Assembly: GCA_040080145.1 (NCBI GenBank)
Contig: JBEBJA010000074.1
Location: 77,932-141,931, forward strand
Length of the DNA stretch: 64,000 nucleotides
DNA from: JANXVY01 sp040080145
GTDB lineage: Bacteria; Pseudomonadota; Alphaproteobacteria; Rhizobiales; Hyphomicrobiaceae
Direction of reading: 5' to 3'
The notes under the pieces were generated by a model that saw only the letters and a program-made list of their open reading frames with translations, searched no databases and was not told the origin of the DNA. The position numbers and the translations under genes are program-made. Below are positions 26,179 to 35,687 of this stretch, piece after piece. Position 1 is the stretch's first letter. Every line of letters starts with the position of its first letter.

Positions 26179-27401
26179 CCGTGTCCGTTGCAATTGTTGG
26201 TGCAGGCCCCGCAGGCTTGATGGCTGCTGGCCGACTGGCGGCGGCCGGTCATGATGTCACCATCTACGAGCGTATGCCGTCTCCGGCCCGCAAGTTTTTG
26301 ATGGCTGGGCGCGGCGGGCTCAATATCACGCATTCGGAGGAGTTCGAGCACTTCCTTGGCCGCTTCGGGGGGCGAGCGGTTGAGTTGAGGGCAGCGATCA
26401 CTACTTGGCCTCCGCAGGCGACCGTGGCGTGGCTTGAAGAACTGCGAATCGAAACCTTCACCGGTTCAAGTGGCCGTGTGTTTCCGCGCGCGATGAAGGC
26501 CTCGCCCTTGCTTCGTGCGTGGTTGCGGCATTTAGACGGCTTGGGTGTTCAGCTTGTGCTTGGCCATGAATGGCAGGGATTTGATGCGAGCGGTGCCTTG
26601 GTCTTTGCATCGCCTGCTGGGCTGCAGTTATCCGTTGCGCCTCAGGCCACTCTTCTCGCGCTTGGCGGAGCAAGCTGGCCCCGGCTTGGATCGAATGGCG
26701 CTTGGGTAGAGCTTCTGAGGCAGGAGGGCGTGTCTGTCGCTTCACTTGTTCCGGCTAACTGTGGCATTCACATTCCTTGGTCTGAGCACATTGTGCCGCG
26801 CTTTGCCGGCGCTCCGCTCAAGCGAATCGCGCTTTCTGTCGGCACACGCACGGTCCGTGGCGAGGCCATTATCACCCGTGCAGGGCTGGAAGGGGGTGCG
26901 GTTTACGCCCTATCATCGCTGGTTAGGGATGCTGTCGCGACTGACGGCGTTGTTCCAATCACCCTCGATTTGCGCCCCGATATGACGGTGGGGGAGCTGG
27001 CTCAACGGCTCGGCGCACCGCGCCGCAAGCAATCGGCGGCGAACTTCCTGCGCAAGGCTGTTGCGCTGACACCTGCGGCGATTGCTCTGTTGCGCGAGCC
27101 TGGGCCCGTTCCTCAAGACGCACTTCAACTCGCGGCACGGATCAAGGCGCTGCCCCTGACTGCCACAGGTTGTTGCGGCTTGGAGCGGGCAATCTCCACT
27201 GCCGGCGGGGTTCTTTTTGACGCCCTCGACGACAATTACATGCTTCGCGCTCGTCCGGGGGTGTTTGTGGCCGGTGAAATGCTCGATTGGGATGCGCCGA
27301 CAGGTGGATATTTGTTGCAGGCGACGCTGGCGACCGCTGTTGCGGCTGCCTCTGGGGTGCAGCGCTGGCTTGATGGGGCCGCGGCGGCGCAAAGTGGTTA
27401 A
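26175..27401 (+). CDS. TIGR03862/YhiN-family flavoprotein
   Basis: A 408-aa protein of the HI0933-like FAD family. It opens with a Rossmann GAGPAGLMAAGRLAAAGHDVTIYE motif and the SPARKFLMAGRGGLNITHSE block that defines the YhiN/TIGR03862 group, with the C-terminal GGVLFDALDDNYMLRARPGVFVAGEMLDWDAPTGGYLLQ FAD segment. Substrate and reaction are not established for this family. The GTG start at 26175 overlaps the gloA stop (GTGA), so the two are co-transcribed and a shared detoxification role is possible but unproven. Confidence 0.9.
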   Translation: MTVSVAIVGAGPAGLMAAGRLAAAGHDVTIYERMPSPARKFLMAGRGGLNITHSEEFEHFLGRFGGRAVELRAAITTWPPQATVAWLEELRIETFTGSSGRVFPRAMKASPLLRAWLRHLDGLGVQLVLGHEWQGFDASGALVFASPAGLQLSVAPQATLLALGGASWPRLGSNGAWVELLRQEGVSVASLVPANCGIHIPWSEHIVPRFAGAPLKRIALSVGTRTVRGEAIITRAGLEGGAVYALSSLVRDAVATDGVVPITLDLRPDMTVGELAQRLGAPRRKQSAANFLRKAVALTPAAIALLREPGPVPQDALQLAARIKALPLTATGCCGLERAISTAGGVLFDALDDNYMLRARPGVFVAGEMLDWDAPTGGYLLQATLATAVAAASGVQRWLDGAAAAQSG

Positions 27402-27570
27402 GTGCTCAAATTCAAGCTTTTTTGCTTTGTCGACACCAAGGGCTACTTAGTTTGTTGGGTTGCCTGGGTTGAAAATTTCATCCTTGAAATTGCCATATGT
27501 GAAATTTTGTTCTATGTATTGCCGAAATTGTTCCTAGGTTTTAGAACTTCATTCCACTAGGTAGAGTGCC

Positions 27571-28344
27571 ATGACCTCACAGGACCTCGCATCATTATCG
27601 CTGACCGATATCGCTGCACTCGATGCGGCTATTGGCGATCTGGTGGATCTCGACCTCCGGATTGGCTGCATCACAGCCACGGTGCCGGGCCGGATCGCAT
27701 TTTCAACGAGCCTTGGTATGGAAGATCAGGCGGTTTTGCATGCCATCGCTGTTGGCAAAGCCGAGATCGACGTCTTCACGCTCGAGACGGGCCGCAATTT
27801 TCCCGAAACGCTCGATACGCTGGAAATCAGTATTGCCCGCTATGGCGTGCCCATTCGAATTGTCGCGCCTGAAGGCCGCGAACTTGAAGCTCTTGTTGCT
27901 CGCGATGGCATCAATGGGTTCCGTCACAGCGTGGATAACCGCAAGGCCTGCTGCGCCGTGCGCAAGGTCCGTCCGCTCAACAGTGCGCTGGCGGGCGCTA
28001 CCGGTTGGATCACCGGCTTGCGCCGCGAGCAATCGGCTGGCCGTGGTGGCGTACCGTTTGCTGCGCGCGATGCAGCAACGGGCCTTATCAAACTCAATCC
28101 TATCGCTGATTGGTCATTGGACCAGCTCGAAGCCTACGTCGCTGCGCATGATGTCCCAGTGAACCCGCTTCATGCTCGCGGGTTTGCCTCCATCGGTTGC
28201 CAGCCCTGCACGCGGGCCATTCTGCCCGGCGAAGACATCCGTGCTGGCCGCTGGTGGTGGGAGAACGGCGACGGCAAGGAATGCGGCCTTCACAATCGCC
28301 CGAATTCAACGCCAGACGCCGCAGCGCAAGGAGCCGCGCAATGA
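27571..28344 (+). CDS. cysH: Adenylyl-sulfate reductase, thioredoxin-dependent
   Basis: A 257-aa reductase with the two cysteine pairs that mark the iron-sulfur APS-reducing type: CC (127-128) and CXXC (210-213), plus the catalytic cysteine in KECGLH (Cys238). The adenine-nucleotide alpha hydrolase core (TSLGMEDQAVLHA) is at residues 46-58. It reduces adenylyl sulfate to sulfite with thioredoxin, so no APS kinase is required, matching the absence of an APS kinase domain in the CysN here. The cysD ATG overlaps its stop. Confidence 0.94.
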   Translation: MTSQDLASLSLTDIAALDAAIGDLVDLDLRIGCITATVPGRIAFSTSLGMEDQAVLHAIAVGKAEIDVFTLETGRNFPETLDTLEISIARYGVPIRIVAPEGRELEALVARDGINGFRHSVDNRKACCAVRKVRPLNSALAGATGWITGLRREQSAGRGGVPFAARDAATGLIKLNPIADWSLDQLEAYVAAHDVPVNPLHARGFASIGCQPCTRAILPGEDIRAGRWWWENGDGKECGLHNRPNSTPDAAAQGAAQ

Positions 28345-29246
28345 CGCTCGCACTATCCCACTTGGATCTGCTCGAAGCAGAGGCCATCCATATTTTCCGC
28401 GAAGCTGCGGCTCAGTTCCGCAAGCCTGTGCTGATGTATTCGATCGGGAAGGACTCGACGGTCCTGTTGCATCTGGCGCGCAAGGCGTTCTATCCGCAGA
28501 AGCCGCCGTTCCCGCTGCTCCACGTCGATACAACCTGGAAGTTCCGGGAAATGATCGCATTTCGCGACAAGACCGTCGCGGACTTCGGGCTCGACCTCAT
28601 CACATATACAAATCAGGACGGCATCGAGCGGAACGTAAACCCGTTCAATTTTTCGCCCTCCGTCTATACCGACGTGATGAAGACCGCAGCCTTGAAGCAG
28701 GCGCTTGATGCGCACGGTTTTGATGCGGCCTTTGGTGGCGCTCGGCGTGATGAAGAAGCCTCACGTGCCAAGGAGCGCGTGTTTTCGTTCCGCTCGGCTG
28801 GCCATCGGTGGGACCCGCGCAGACAGCGCCCGGAGATGTGGCGCTTGTTGAACGGGCGTCTGGGTGCTGGTGAAACCGTCCGCGTCTTCCCGCTATCAAA
28901 TTGGACGGAACGTGATATCTGGCGCTACATCCAGCGCGAAAAGCTCGACATCGTGCCGCTGTATTTGGCGGCTCTGCGCCCAACGGTTGAGCGTAACGGC
29001 CAGCTCCTTGTGGTCGATGACGAGCGCTTGCCGCTGCTTGCTGGTGAAACGCCGCTTATCCGGAGCGTGCGCTTCCGTACGCTTGGCTGCTATCCGCTGA
29101 CTGCTGCCGTCTTATCTACCGCCGCTGATCTCAATGCGGTTGTGGAAGAAACGCTGACGTCCAAAACCTCCGAACGCCAAGGCCGATTGATCGACCACGA
29201 TCAGTCCGGCGCGATGGAAAAGAAGAAGCAAGAGGGCTATTTCTGA
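28341..29246 (+). CDS. cysD: Sulfate adenylyltransferase subunit 2
   Basis: A 301-aa CysD that adenylates sulfate with ATP. The PP-loop SIGKDSTVLLHLARKAF is present near residue 35, followed by FGGARRDEEASRAKERVFS, a CysD hallmark, and the SNWTERDIWRYI block. It pairs with the GTPase CysN encoded next. The ATG at 28341 overlaps the cysH stop (ATGA), with AAGGAG upstream; longer in-frame starts are inside cysH. Its stop overlaps the cysN ATG by one base. Confidence 0.96.
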   Translation: MTLALSHLDLLEAEAIHIFREAAAQFRKPVLMYSIGKDSTVLLHLARKAFYPQKPPFPLLHVDTTWKFREMIAFRDKTVADFGLDLITYTNQDGIERNVNPFNFSPSVYTDVMKTAALKQALDAHGFDAAFGGARRDEEASRAKERVFSFRSAGHRWDPRRQRPEMWRLLNGRLGAGETVRVFPLSNWTERDIWRYIQREKLDIVPLYLAALRPTVERNGQLLVVDDERLPLLAGETPLIRSVRFRTLGCYPLTAAVLSTAADLNAVVEETLTSKTSERQGRLIDHDQSGAMEKKKQEGYF

Positions 29247-30877
29247 TGACTGCTTCCGCTTCGCGCCGCAAGGCAACGCCGACCGCTGTGGCCTCGGCTC
29301 TTGCATTTTCGCCTGCAGAATTTGCTGACGGGGGAACTGCATCTGGCGCTCCCGTTACGCTGCTCAATCCAAAGCCTACGCCGGTTGGGCGCGCAGAGAA
29401 CGTGCGTTCAACCGTCGAGGCAGCGCCCGTTGCCCGTAGCGCCAGTAGTGCGCGCGAACTGAACGGTATCCTGCGTCTGTTGACTTGCGGGTCGGTCGAC
29501 GATGGCAAGTCAACCCTGATCGGGCGGCTGCTGTTTGATGCATCCGATCTTTACGACGACCAGCGCGCCACCATCGAGCGCTCACGGCTTGCGGGAACGT
29601 CGGGCCTGCCTGATTTCAGCCTCCTTGTTGATGGCCTTGCCGCCGAGCGCGAGCAGGGGATCACCATTGATATTGCCTGGCGCTACTTTGATACTGAGAG
29701 GCGGCGCTTTGTCGTCATCGACAGCCCAGGTCACGAACAATACACACGGAACATGGCGAGCGGCGCGTCTCATGCCGACGTCGCCATTATGCTAGTCGAT
29801 GCGCGCACCGGCATCAAAAAGCAGACGCTCCGCCACGCCGCGATCCTCGATCTGATGGGCGTCCGCCGCGTCGTGCTGGCCGTCAACAAGATGGACCTCG
29901 TAGGTTTTGCGCAGGAGCAATACGCGGCCATTTCAGCCGATTTTGCCAAGCTGACCACGCGCTTTGGTTTCACCGAGGCTATCGCTATTCCCGTCGCGGC
30001 CGTCACTGGCGACAACATCGCCCGTCAATCCGACGCCATGGCTTGGTACACGGGGCCGACATTGCTTGCCTACCTCGACGGTCTGCCGTCGCGCATCACT
30101 CATGCGGGCGGTCAATTCCGCATGCCGGTGCAGACTGTGTTGCGCGACGGGCTCGATTTCCGTGGGCTTGCCGGCACCGTTGCGGCTGGTAGCGTTTGCG
30201 TTGGTGATCGCATTGTCGACGTGTTGTCGGGCCGTTCCAGTCGCGTGCAGCGCATCGCGACGATGGGTGGCGACCTCGAAGTGGCCCGCACCGGCCAGGC
30301 TGTCGCCATTCAGCTTGAAAACGATCTCGATATATCGCGGGGTGCCGTATTGTCGGGCGCTGGCCCCGAGCCCGTCGCGGCGAATGCACTTGATGTCAAG
30401 TTTGTCTGGCTGGCTGAAGACGGCTTTGATCCCAAGGCGTCATACCTGTTGCGCACAGCAACCGATCTTGTGCCGGTTTCAAAGCTGAGGATCAATGCGT
30501 TACTCGATCTTGAAACGCTGCAGACGTCGCCCGCGTCGCGCTGTGTCATGAACGACATTGCGTTGGCAGAGATTGATCTTGGCCGTCCCGTTGCCGTTGA
30601 TGCGTTCAATGAACACGCTGAAACGGGTAGTTTCATGATCGTCAATACCCTGACCGGCGCATCTGTTGCGGGCGGTGTTATTCTGGCGGCACGGGCGGCT
30701 GAAAGCCCGATTGCGGTAAGTGCGACTGGGTTCGTTGTCACCAGGGCAACGCTGGCTGCGGGTCTTTGCTCTGACTTGGACGAGAGTGCTGCTGGACGGG
30801 CGGAATTTGAACGCCGTACGCTGGAACTCGTCAAGCTGTTTGGAGCGGCTGGTGCTGCAGTCAGCTTCGACATCTGA
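29246..30877 (+). CDS. cysN: Sulfate adenylyltransferase subunit 1 (GTPase)
   Basis: A 543-aa CysN GTPase that drives sulfate adenylation by CysD. GTP motifs are GSVDDGKSTLIGR (82-94), DSPGHEQY and NKMD; EF-Tu-like domains 2 and 3 follow. The first about 68 residues are Ala/Ser/Pro rich and have no counterpart in most CysN proteins. There is no C-terminal APS kinase (CysC) fusion, unlike the CysNC of many Rhizobiales; the APS-type CysH makes one unnecessary. The TGATG overlap with cysD indicates translational coupling. Confidence 0.94.
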   Translation: MTASASRRKATPTAVASALAFSPAEFADGGTASGAPVTLLNPKPTPVGRAENVRSTVEAAPVARSASSARELNGILRLLTCGSVDDGKSTLIGRLLFDASDLYDDQRATIERSRLAGTSGLPDFSLLVDGLAAEREQGITIDIAWRYFDTERRRFVVIDSPGHEQYTRNMASGASHADVAIMLVDARTGIKKQTLRHAAILDLMGVRRVVLAVNKMDLVGFAQEQYAAISADFAKLTTRFGFTEAIAIPVAAVTGDNIARQSDAMAWYTGPTLLAYLDGLPSRITHAGGQFRMPVQTVLRDGLDFRGLAGTVAAGSVCVGDRIVDVLSGRSSRVQRIATMGGDLEVARTGQAVAIQLENDLDISRGAVLSGAGPEPVAANALDVKFVWLAEDGFDPKASYLLRTATDLVPVSKLRINALLDLETLQTSPASRCVMNDIALAEIDLGRPVAVDAFNEHAETGSFMIVNTLTGASVAGGVILAARAAESPIAVSATGFVVTRATLAAGLCSDLDESAAGRAEFERRTLELVKLFGAAGAAVSFDI

Positions 30878-31017
30878 AGCGGAACTGCTTTCGATCGGAC
30901 CCATGGGGCAAGGGGGTGTGTTAGATGTCTCTTGCCCCGGCGGCGTCGTTCACTGCTGTTGCACGCCCGTTTGAAACAGCATCGTGCCTTAGAATTTGGA
31001 CGTGGTTTTGATAGGAA

Positions 31018-31069
31018 GGCCGGTTTCTACCCCGCTGTCGCGGGGGCATGTTTTTTCCGGAAGCACTCT
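31018..31069. repeat. Intergenic palindromic repeat, copy 1 (RIME-like)
   Basis: About 52 nt with CCCCGC...GCGGGG at its core, followed by GGCATG, a T-run and CGGAAGCACTCT. Copy 2 lies in the same orientation at 54012-54063 and matches it apart from a few substitutions and small indels. It resembles the RIME-type palindromic repeats of Rhizobiales. It sits between cysN and the TauE/SafE gene. Confidence 0.65.
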
Positions 31070-31141
31070 TGCGTTTCGTAGCAAGGGGTCCCGTTAGGAA
31101 ATGGTTGCGGGGGCTATTCGACACCAAAGGGCAAACACGAT

Positions 31142-31942
31142 ATGGAATGGGCATTGCCCCCTGCTTTTTTGCTGCTCGTTGCAGGCGGTTTTCTCGTTGG
31201 GCTGCTGGTTGGGCTGACAGGCGTCGGAGCGGGTTCGTTGACGACCCCCTTTCTTATATCGGTGATCGGCGTCAACCCAATGGTGGCGGTTGGCACGGAC
31301 TTGCTGTTTGCCTGCATCACCAAGACCACGTCGGCATGGCATCATCACAGGCTGAACAACGTCGATTATAAGATACTTGGTTGGCTTGCGCTTGGCAGCC
31401 TACCGGGTGCGGCACTCGTGTTTATGGCATTCTGGCTGACGGGCATGGATGCGAAGGCGCTTGCTGCCACAATCCGGCTTGTGCTGGCTATCGCATTGAT
31501 CATCAGTGCGCTTGCCATTGCGTTGTATCCCTTTATCGCCGGGCGCTTCCAGGGTGGAATGCCGGGTGATTTGGTGACGGCGTCGCCCCGCCCCGAGTGG
31601 ACCTTTCTGCTTGGTATGGTGATTGGGATTACGGTTGCGCTAACGTCGGTCGGAGCTGGTGCAATTGGTGTTGTCGTGTTGACGGCCTTGTATCCCGCAC
31701 TCGCAATGCGGAGGCTTGTTGGCACGGATGTCGTTCATGCGATCCCGCTCACGCTGTTGGCGGGCCTTGGACATTTGAGCTTTGGTCACGTTGATCTAAG
31801 TCTGTTGGCGACGCTGCTGGCGGGATCGGTCCCAGGTATTGCGCTGGGAACTCGCCTGACCGGCATTCTGCCTGACCGCATTTTGCGCGCGCTGCTGGCT
31901 GGCATTCTCTGTCTGGCCGCTACCGCACTTTGGAATAAGTGA
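31142..31942 (+). CDS. TauE/SafE (TSUP) family membrane transporter
   Basis: A 266-aa polytopic membrane protein with about eight hydrophobic segments and two internal repeats. The GLLVGLTGVGAGSLTTPFL motif at residues 19-37 and TVALTSVGAGAIGVVVL near 160 are the paired signatures of the TSUP family. Members move sulfite, sulfoacetate, sulfolactate or other organosulfur anions. Placement just after cysHDN suggests sulfite or sulfate export, but a 264-bp gap with a palindromic repeat separates it, so it likely has its own promoter. Confidence 0.9.
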   Translation: MEWALPPAFLLLVAGGFLVGLLVGLTGVGAGSLTTPFLISVIGVNPMVAVGTDLLFACITKTTSAWHHHRLNNVDYKILGWLALGSLPGAALVFMAFWLTGMDAKALAATIRLVLAIALIISALAIALYPFIAGRFQGGMPGDLVTASPRPEWTFLLGMVIGITVALTSVGAGAIGVVVLTALYPALAMRRLVGTDVVHAIPLTLLAGLGHLSFGHVDLSLLATLLAGSVPGIALGTRLTGILPDRILRALLAGILCLAATALWNK

Positions 31943-31974
31943 TGGTGTGACACGACGAGCGATGTTCGGCGGTC

Positions 31975-34260
31975 TTATTCAAAGATCCGCTCGACCTTGT
32001 TGACGACGGAGTGAGCGCGCAGACCTGAGATGATGTGGGTCAGGTGCGCGAGATCGTAGACCCCGAGCATGATCCGCATGGTGGTGAAGTCCGAGGCCCG
32101 CTCAAGCATGAAGAGTTTGTCGATATTGCCGCCAGCCTGGCCTATGAGGCTCGCGACCTGAGCGAGGGTGCCCGGCTCGTTGGGGCAATCGACATCAATC
32201 GAGGCAGGGAAGCGCTCCAGCCGCCGTTGATCGACATCCCACGTCACGTCGATCCAGCGTTCGTGCTCGTACTCTTTGAGGCGTGGTGAATGGATCTGGA
32301 AAATCCGGATTCCTTCGCCGGGCGTCAGGACGCCGATAATGCGGTCGCCGGGGACGGCACCGCCGGGTTCGAAGCTCACAGGGACATCGTTCTTCAGGCC
32401 GCGAATAGGTATTCCTGTTCCCGGCAAAGCATTTGTGTTGTCGCTATGGGCACCGTCACCTGCGGCATCCGGGATGAGACCGTCTGTCGTGCGGAATTTC
32501 AGGCCCGATGCGCTCGTCAGATTGAACCAGCCGTCCTCACCTTCGCCACGTTCTGCACCCTTGCGGGCTCTCAATTTGGCCGCTGCCGCTTCGCCCGGAC
32601 GACCTTCCGGTTCGAGGGCCGCGACGGCTTCAGGAATTGGAATTTCATTGCGGGCGACCGCGACCAGCACGTCGTCGACGCTTTTCTGGCTGAAGCGCGT
32701 CGTCAGCCGCCGCAAGTCGTCGGGCAATTCCTGCCCGTTGCGATGAAACTGGGCTGTCAGAAGCCTGCGGCCGAGTTCAATGAACCGCCGCCGTTCTGCC
32801 TCGCGTGCCGAACGGCGGATCGCGAGTTGCGCGCGCCCTGTCGCTACAAATGCCTCCCAGGCGGCAGGGTGAACATGCCCCTTGGTGGTCAGCACTTCGA
32901 CTTCGTCGCCATTGCGCAGTTTCGTCTCGATGGGCACTTGCCGGCCATTGACGATTGCACCGCTCGCAATTGCACCGACGTCGGTGTGAACGGCATAAGC
33001 AAAGTCGAGTGGCGTTGCTCCGCGCGGCAAGGCAATAAGGCTTCCTTTCGGGGTAAAGCAGAACACCTGGTCGCGGAACAATTCGAGCTTGGTGTGTTCC
33101 AGGAACTCTTCGGCGTTGTCGCCTTCCATCAGGCTTTCGACCATCCGCCGCAACCAAGCATACGGATTGGCGTTGGTCTCCAGGCTCGGCGGCTGGGGTT
33201 CGCCGCCGCCATTGGTGCTGCGGGATTTGCTGTCTTTGTAGATGGCATGGGCTGCAACCCCGTATTCGGCGGTCTCGTGCATGCGCTGGGTACGGATCTG
33301 CAACTCGAGCCGCTGCTTGCGGGGGCCGAGAACCGTCGTGTGGATTGATTGGTAGCCGTTCTGTTTGGCAACGGAGATGTAGTCCTTGAAGCGTCCCGGG
33401 ACGGCCTGCCATGTCGTATGAACCAGCCCGAGCGCCCGGTAGCAGTCGGCTTCGGTTTCGACAATGATACGGAATGCGTAGATATCCGACAGTTTTTCGA
33501 GCGACGTTTTCTTCTGAACTATCTTGTCCCAGATCGCGTAAGGCTTTTTTTCCCGCCCGGTAAGGAAGCCTTTGATTCCGCTATCGGCCAGTTTGGCATT
33601 CAGCGCTGCCATCGTCTCGTCAAGGAGCCCGCCGGTCGTTTTGCGCAACGCTTCGAGTTTGTCGTTGATCGCCTTGTGGGCCATCGGATGCAGCCAGCGG
33701 AACGAATGCTCCTCAAGTTCCTCGCGGATTTGCTGCATGCCGATGCGGCCCGCGAGCGGGGCATAGATGTCGAGTGTTTCCTGGGCGTTGCGTTGCTGGC
33801 TTTCCACCGTGTTGTGCTCGAGCGTGCGCATATTGTGCAAACGGTCGGCGAGCTTGACGAGGAGCACGCGGATGTCGCTGGAAATTGCGATCAGCAGCTT
33901 GCGGAAATTCTCGGCCTGTTCGGCCTTCTTAGACACAAGATCAAGCCGCTTGATCTTGGTCAGTCCATCGACCAGTTCGCCAATCTTTTTGCCGAATAGA
34001 TTGTCGATCTCAACCCGCGTCGCGGCGGTGTCTTCGATGGTGTCGTGGAGCAGCGCGGTCGCAATCGTCGCGTCGTCGAGCTTAAGCTCGGTCAGGATGG
34101 CGGCAACTTCAAGGGGATGGGAAAAGTAGGGGTCGCCTGATTTGCGCCTTTGATGCCCATGCGCCTTCATGGCGTACACATAAGCGCGGTTGAGCAAAGC
34201 CTCATCCGCCTTGGGATCGTATTTCAGAACGCGCTCTACGAGCTCGTACTGGCGCATCAT
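31975..34260 (-). CDS. rsh: Bifunctional (p)ppGpp synthetase/hydrolase
   Basis: A 761-aa long Rsh. The HD hydrolase domain shows HQRRKSGDPYFSHPLEVA and HDTIEDT in the first 80 residues; the synthetase domain contains KLSDIYAFRIIV and GYQSIHTTV; a TGS domain (FTPKGSLIALPRGATPLDFAY) and a C-terminal ACT domain complete it. It makes and breaks (p)ppGpp in the stringent response and is the single long Rsh expected in Alphaproteobacteria. It is 178 bp downstream of rpoZ, in the conserved rpoZ-rsh pair. Confidence 0.96.
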   Translation of the reverse strand: MMRQYELVERVLKYDPKADEALLNRAYVYAMKAHGHQRRKSGDPYFSHPLEVAAILTELKLDDATIATALLHDTIEDTAATRVEIDNLFGKKIGELVDGLTKIKRLDLVSKKAEQAENFRKLLIAISSDIRVLLVKLADRLHNMRTLEHNTVESQQRNAQETLDIYAPLAGRIGMQQIREELEEHSFRWLHPMAHKAINDKLEALRKTTGGLLDETMAALNAKLADSGIKGFLTGREKKPYAIWDKIVQKKTSLEKLSDIYAFRIIVETEADCYRALGLVHTTWQAVPGRFKDYISVAKQNGYQSIHTTVLGPRKQRLELQIRTQRMHETAEYGVAAHAIYKDSKSRSTNGGGEPQPPSLETNANPYAWLRRMVESLMEGDNAEEFLEHTKLELFRDQVFCFTPKGSLIALPRGATPLDFAYAVHTDVGAIASGAIVNGRQVPIETKLRNGDEVEVLTTKGHVHPAAWEAFVATGRAQLAIRRSAREAERRRFIELGRRLLTAQFHRNGQELPDDLRRLTTRFSQKSVDDVLVAVARNEIPIPEAVAALEPEGRPGEAAAAKLRARKGAERGEGEDGWFNLTSASGLKFRTTDGLIPDAAGDGAHSDNTNALPGTGIPIRGLKNDVPVSFEPGGAVPGDRIIGVLTPGEGIRIFQIHSPRLKEYEHERWIDVTWDVDQRRLERFPASIDVDCPNEPGTLAQVASLIGQAGGNIDKLFMLERASDFTTMRIMLGVYDLAHLTHIISGLRAHSVVNKVERIFE

Positions 34261-34438
34261 GGTCCGCTCATCTCCTCATCGCGGACGGGACCGCTGGCTG
34301 TTCACGCATGACACCATGCGCAAATCTGAGTTTTGGCACTTGGTTTGCGCGCGCGGGGCTGGTTGGGCGGCCGCGCGCAAAACACGAGAGCGTGACCAGC
34401 CTACAGCCCTATCGCGTGATTGCAACGTGTCGAAAGGA

Positions 34439-34885
34439 TCAACGGCCCCGGTCGTGACGGTCGCGCTCGCGATCGCGGGGGCCGCCGTTGCCGACTGACG
34501 ACGGCTCGCTGGGGGTCATGCTTTCCAAGCCGCGCAACAGCTGTTCTTCGGTCATGGTATCAACCACGCCGTCACGGCTCATGTCGTCGCGGCCAAGGAT
34601 CGGTGCGCGGCGGTCGCTGGTCAACACAGGGGCAGCCGCTGCTTCGGGTTCATCGACTTCGACATTCTTCTGGATCGAATGGATCAGGCCTTCGCGCATG
34701 TCCTCGACGCCGACGGTCTGGTCGGCGATTTCGCGGAGTGCAATGACTGGGTTCTTGTCATTGTCGGGTTCAACGGTAATGGCGCTTCCGTTGGTGATGG
34801 CGCGGGCGCGGTGGGCAGCAATCAAAACCAGTTCGAAACGATTGGGGATTTTGTCGACACAATCTTCGACGGTAACACGTGCCAT
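34439..34885 (-). CDS. rpoZ: RNA polymerase omega subunit
   Basis: A 148-aa omega subunit. The conserved N-terminus ARVTVEDCVDKIPNRFELVLIAAHRARAI is a near-perfect family match; the C-terminal half is an acidic then Arg/Asp-rich tail (GPRDRERDRHDRGR) that makes it longer than the 91-aa E. coli protein. Omega assists assembly of the core enzyme and, in Gram-negatives, forms part of a ppGpp site, which fits the neighbouring rsh. The ATG at 34885 has AAAGG upstream; the longer frame has no support. Confidence 0.94.
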   Translation of the reverse strand: MARVTVEDCVDKIPNRFELVLIAAHRARAITNGSAITVEPDNDKNPVIALREIADQTVGVEDMREGLIHSIQKNVEVDEPEAAAAPVLTSDRRAPILGRDDMSRDGVVDTMTEEQLLRGLESMTPSEPSSVGNGGPRDRERDRHDRGR

Positions 34886-35037
34886 ACGGGGACCTTTCGA
34901 GCAACGGCGCGGGGGCCGGACCATAGACGCGCGAGCGGCAATATCATACACGCTCGAAGAAGCGTTCGCGTCCCGAGTAATCGTTCATCCCACGTTTCGC
35001 AGTTGAAATCAAGGCGGAGCAGACATGCCATCCAGGA

Positions 35038-35631
35038 TTACTCCTGGCGGTGCATCTCGGCTTCAATTGAAATGCGAATTTCGTCGGAGACTAAGGGGAT
35101 CAGACGCGACATGCCCCACTCGCTGCGCAAGATCTGCGTGCGGGCAGAAAAACCAGCGGCGATTTTGCCGGCAAAGGTTGGATTGACGGCTCCCAAGGGA
35201 TGCTGCCCCAAGAAATTCCACACGACGGCAAGGGTAATCGGCTTTGTGACCCCGTTGATGGATAAGTTGCCCTCTAGCTCTGCGGTCTTGTCGCCTGTCA
35301 CTCTGACGCTGGTCGATTTGAACGTGATCGTTGGGTGGGTGGGTACGTCGAAATAGTCCTTGGTTTTGACGAGTGCGGTATCAAGCGGGGGGACCCCCGT
35401 GTTCATGCTGGCGACTGGAATCGTCACATTGACCGTCGTTGCGTCCGGCTTTTCCCCGTCAAACGACACCGTACCGGATAGGTCGGTAAACTTGCCCGAC
35501 TGCCGCGACAAGCCGAGATGATCCCAGGAAAAGCGGATTTCGGTGTGCTGCTTATCAAGGACGAATTGATCGGCGCGCGCTTCAAATCCCATGCTTGAGA
35601 CAAGTAGCAGTCCGAGTAAGGCAAAGCGCAT
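35038..35631 (-). CDS. yceI: YceI-family periplasmic lipid-binding protein
   Basis: The 197-aa protein has a signal peptide (MRFALLGLLLVSSMGFEARA) and a YceI beta-barrel domain: FVLDKQHTEIRFSWDHLGLS, FTDLSGTVSFD and the C-terminal strand DEIRISIEAE. Related lipocalin-like proteins bind polyisoprenoids in the periplasm. The ATG at 35631 is the start of a proper signal peptide; the open frame begins six codons earlier. It is on the minus strand between the SDR gene and rpoZ, with its own gaps of 56 and 152 nt. Confidence 0.92.
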   Translation of the reverse strand: MRFALLGLLLVSSMGFEARADQFVLDKQHTEIRFSWDHLGLSRQSGKFTDLSGTVSFDGEKPDATTVNVTIPVASMNTGVPPLDTALVKTKDYFDVPTHPTITFKSTSVRVTGDKTAELEGNLSINGVTKPITLAVVWNFLGQHPLGAVNPTFAGKIAAGFSARTQILRSEWGMSRLIPLVSDEIRISIEAEMHRQE

Positions 35632-35687
35632 ACGGTCGTCTCCGGTCATCGTCGAAGGTGGTCACGTCGGATGCACGCCGAGCAAGT

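Noticed and set aside
28172..28708. Second open frame overlapping cysH and cysD
   Set aside because: It is out of frame with both and has no motif; the overlapping ATGA junction of cysH and cysD accounts for the region.
32290..33348. Long plus-strand frame of 352 codons inside rsh
   Set aside because: It is antisense to the Rsh coding region, whose motifs are complete on the other strand.
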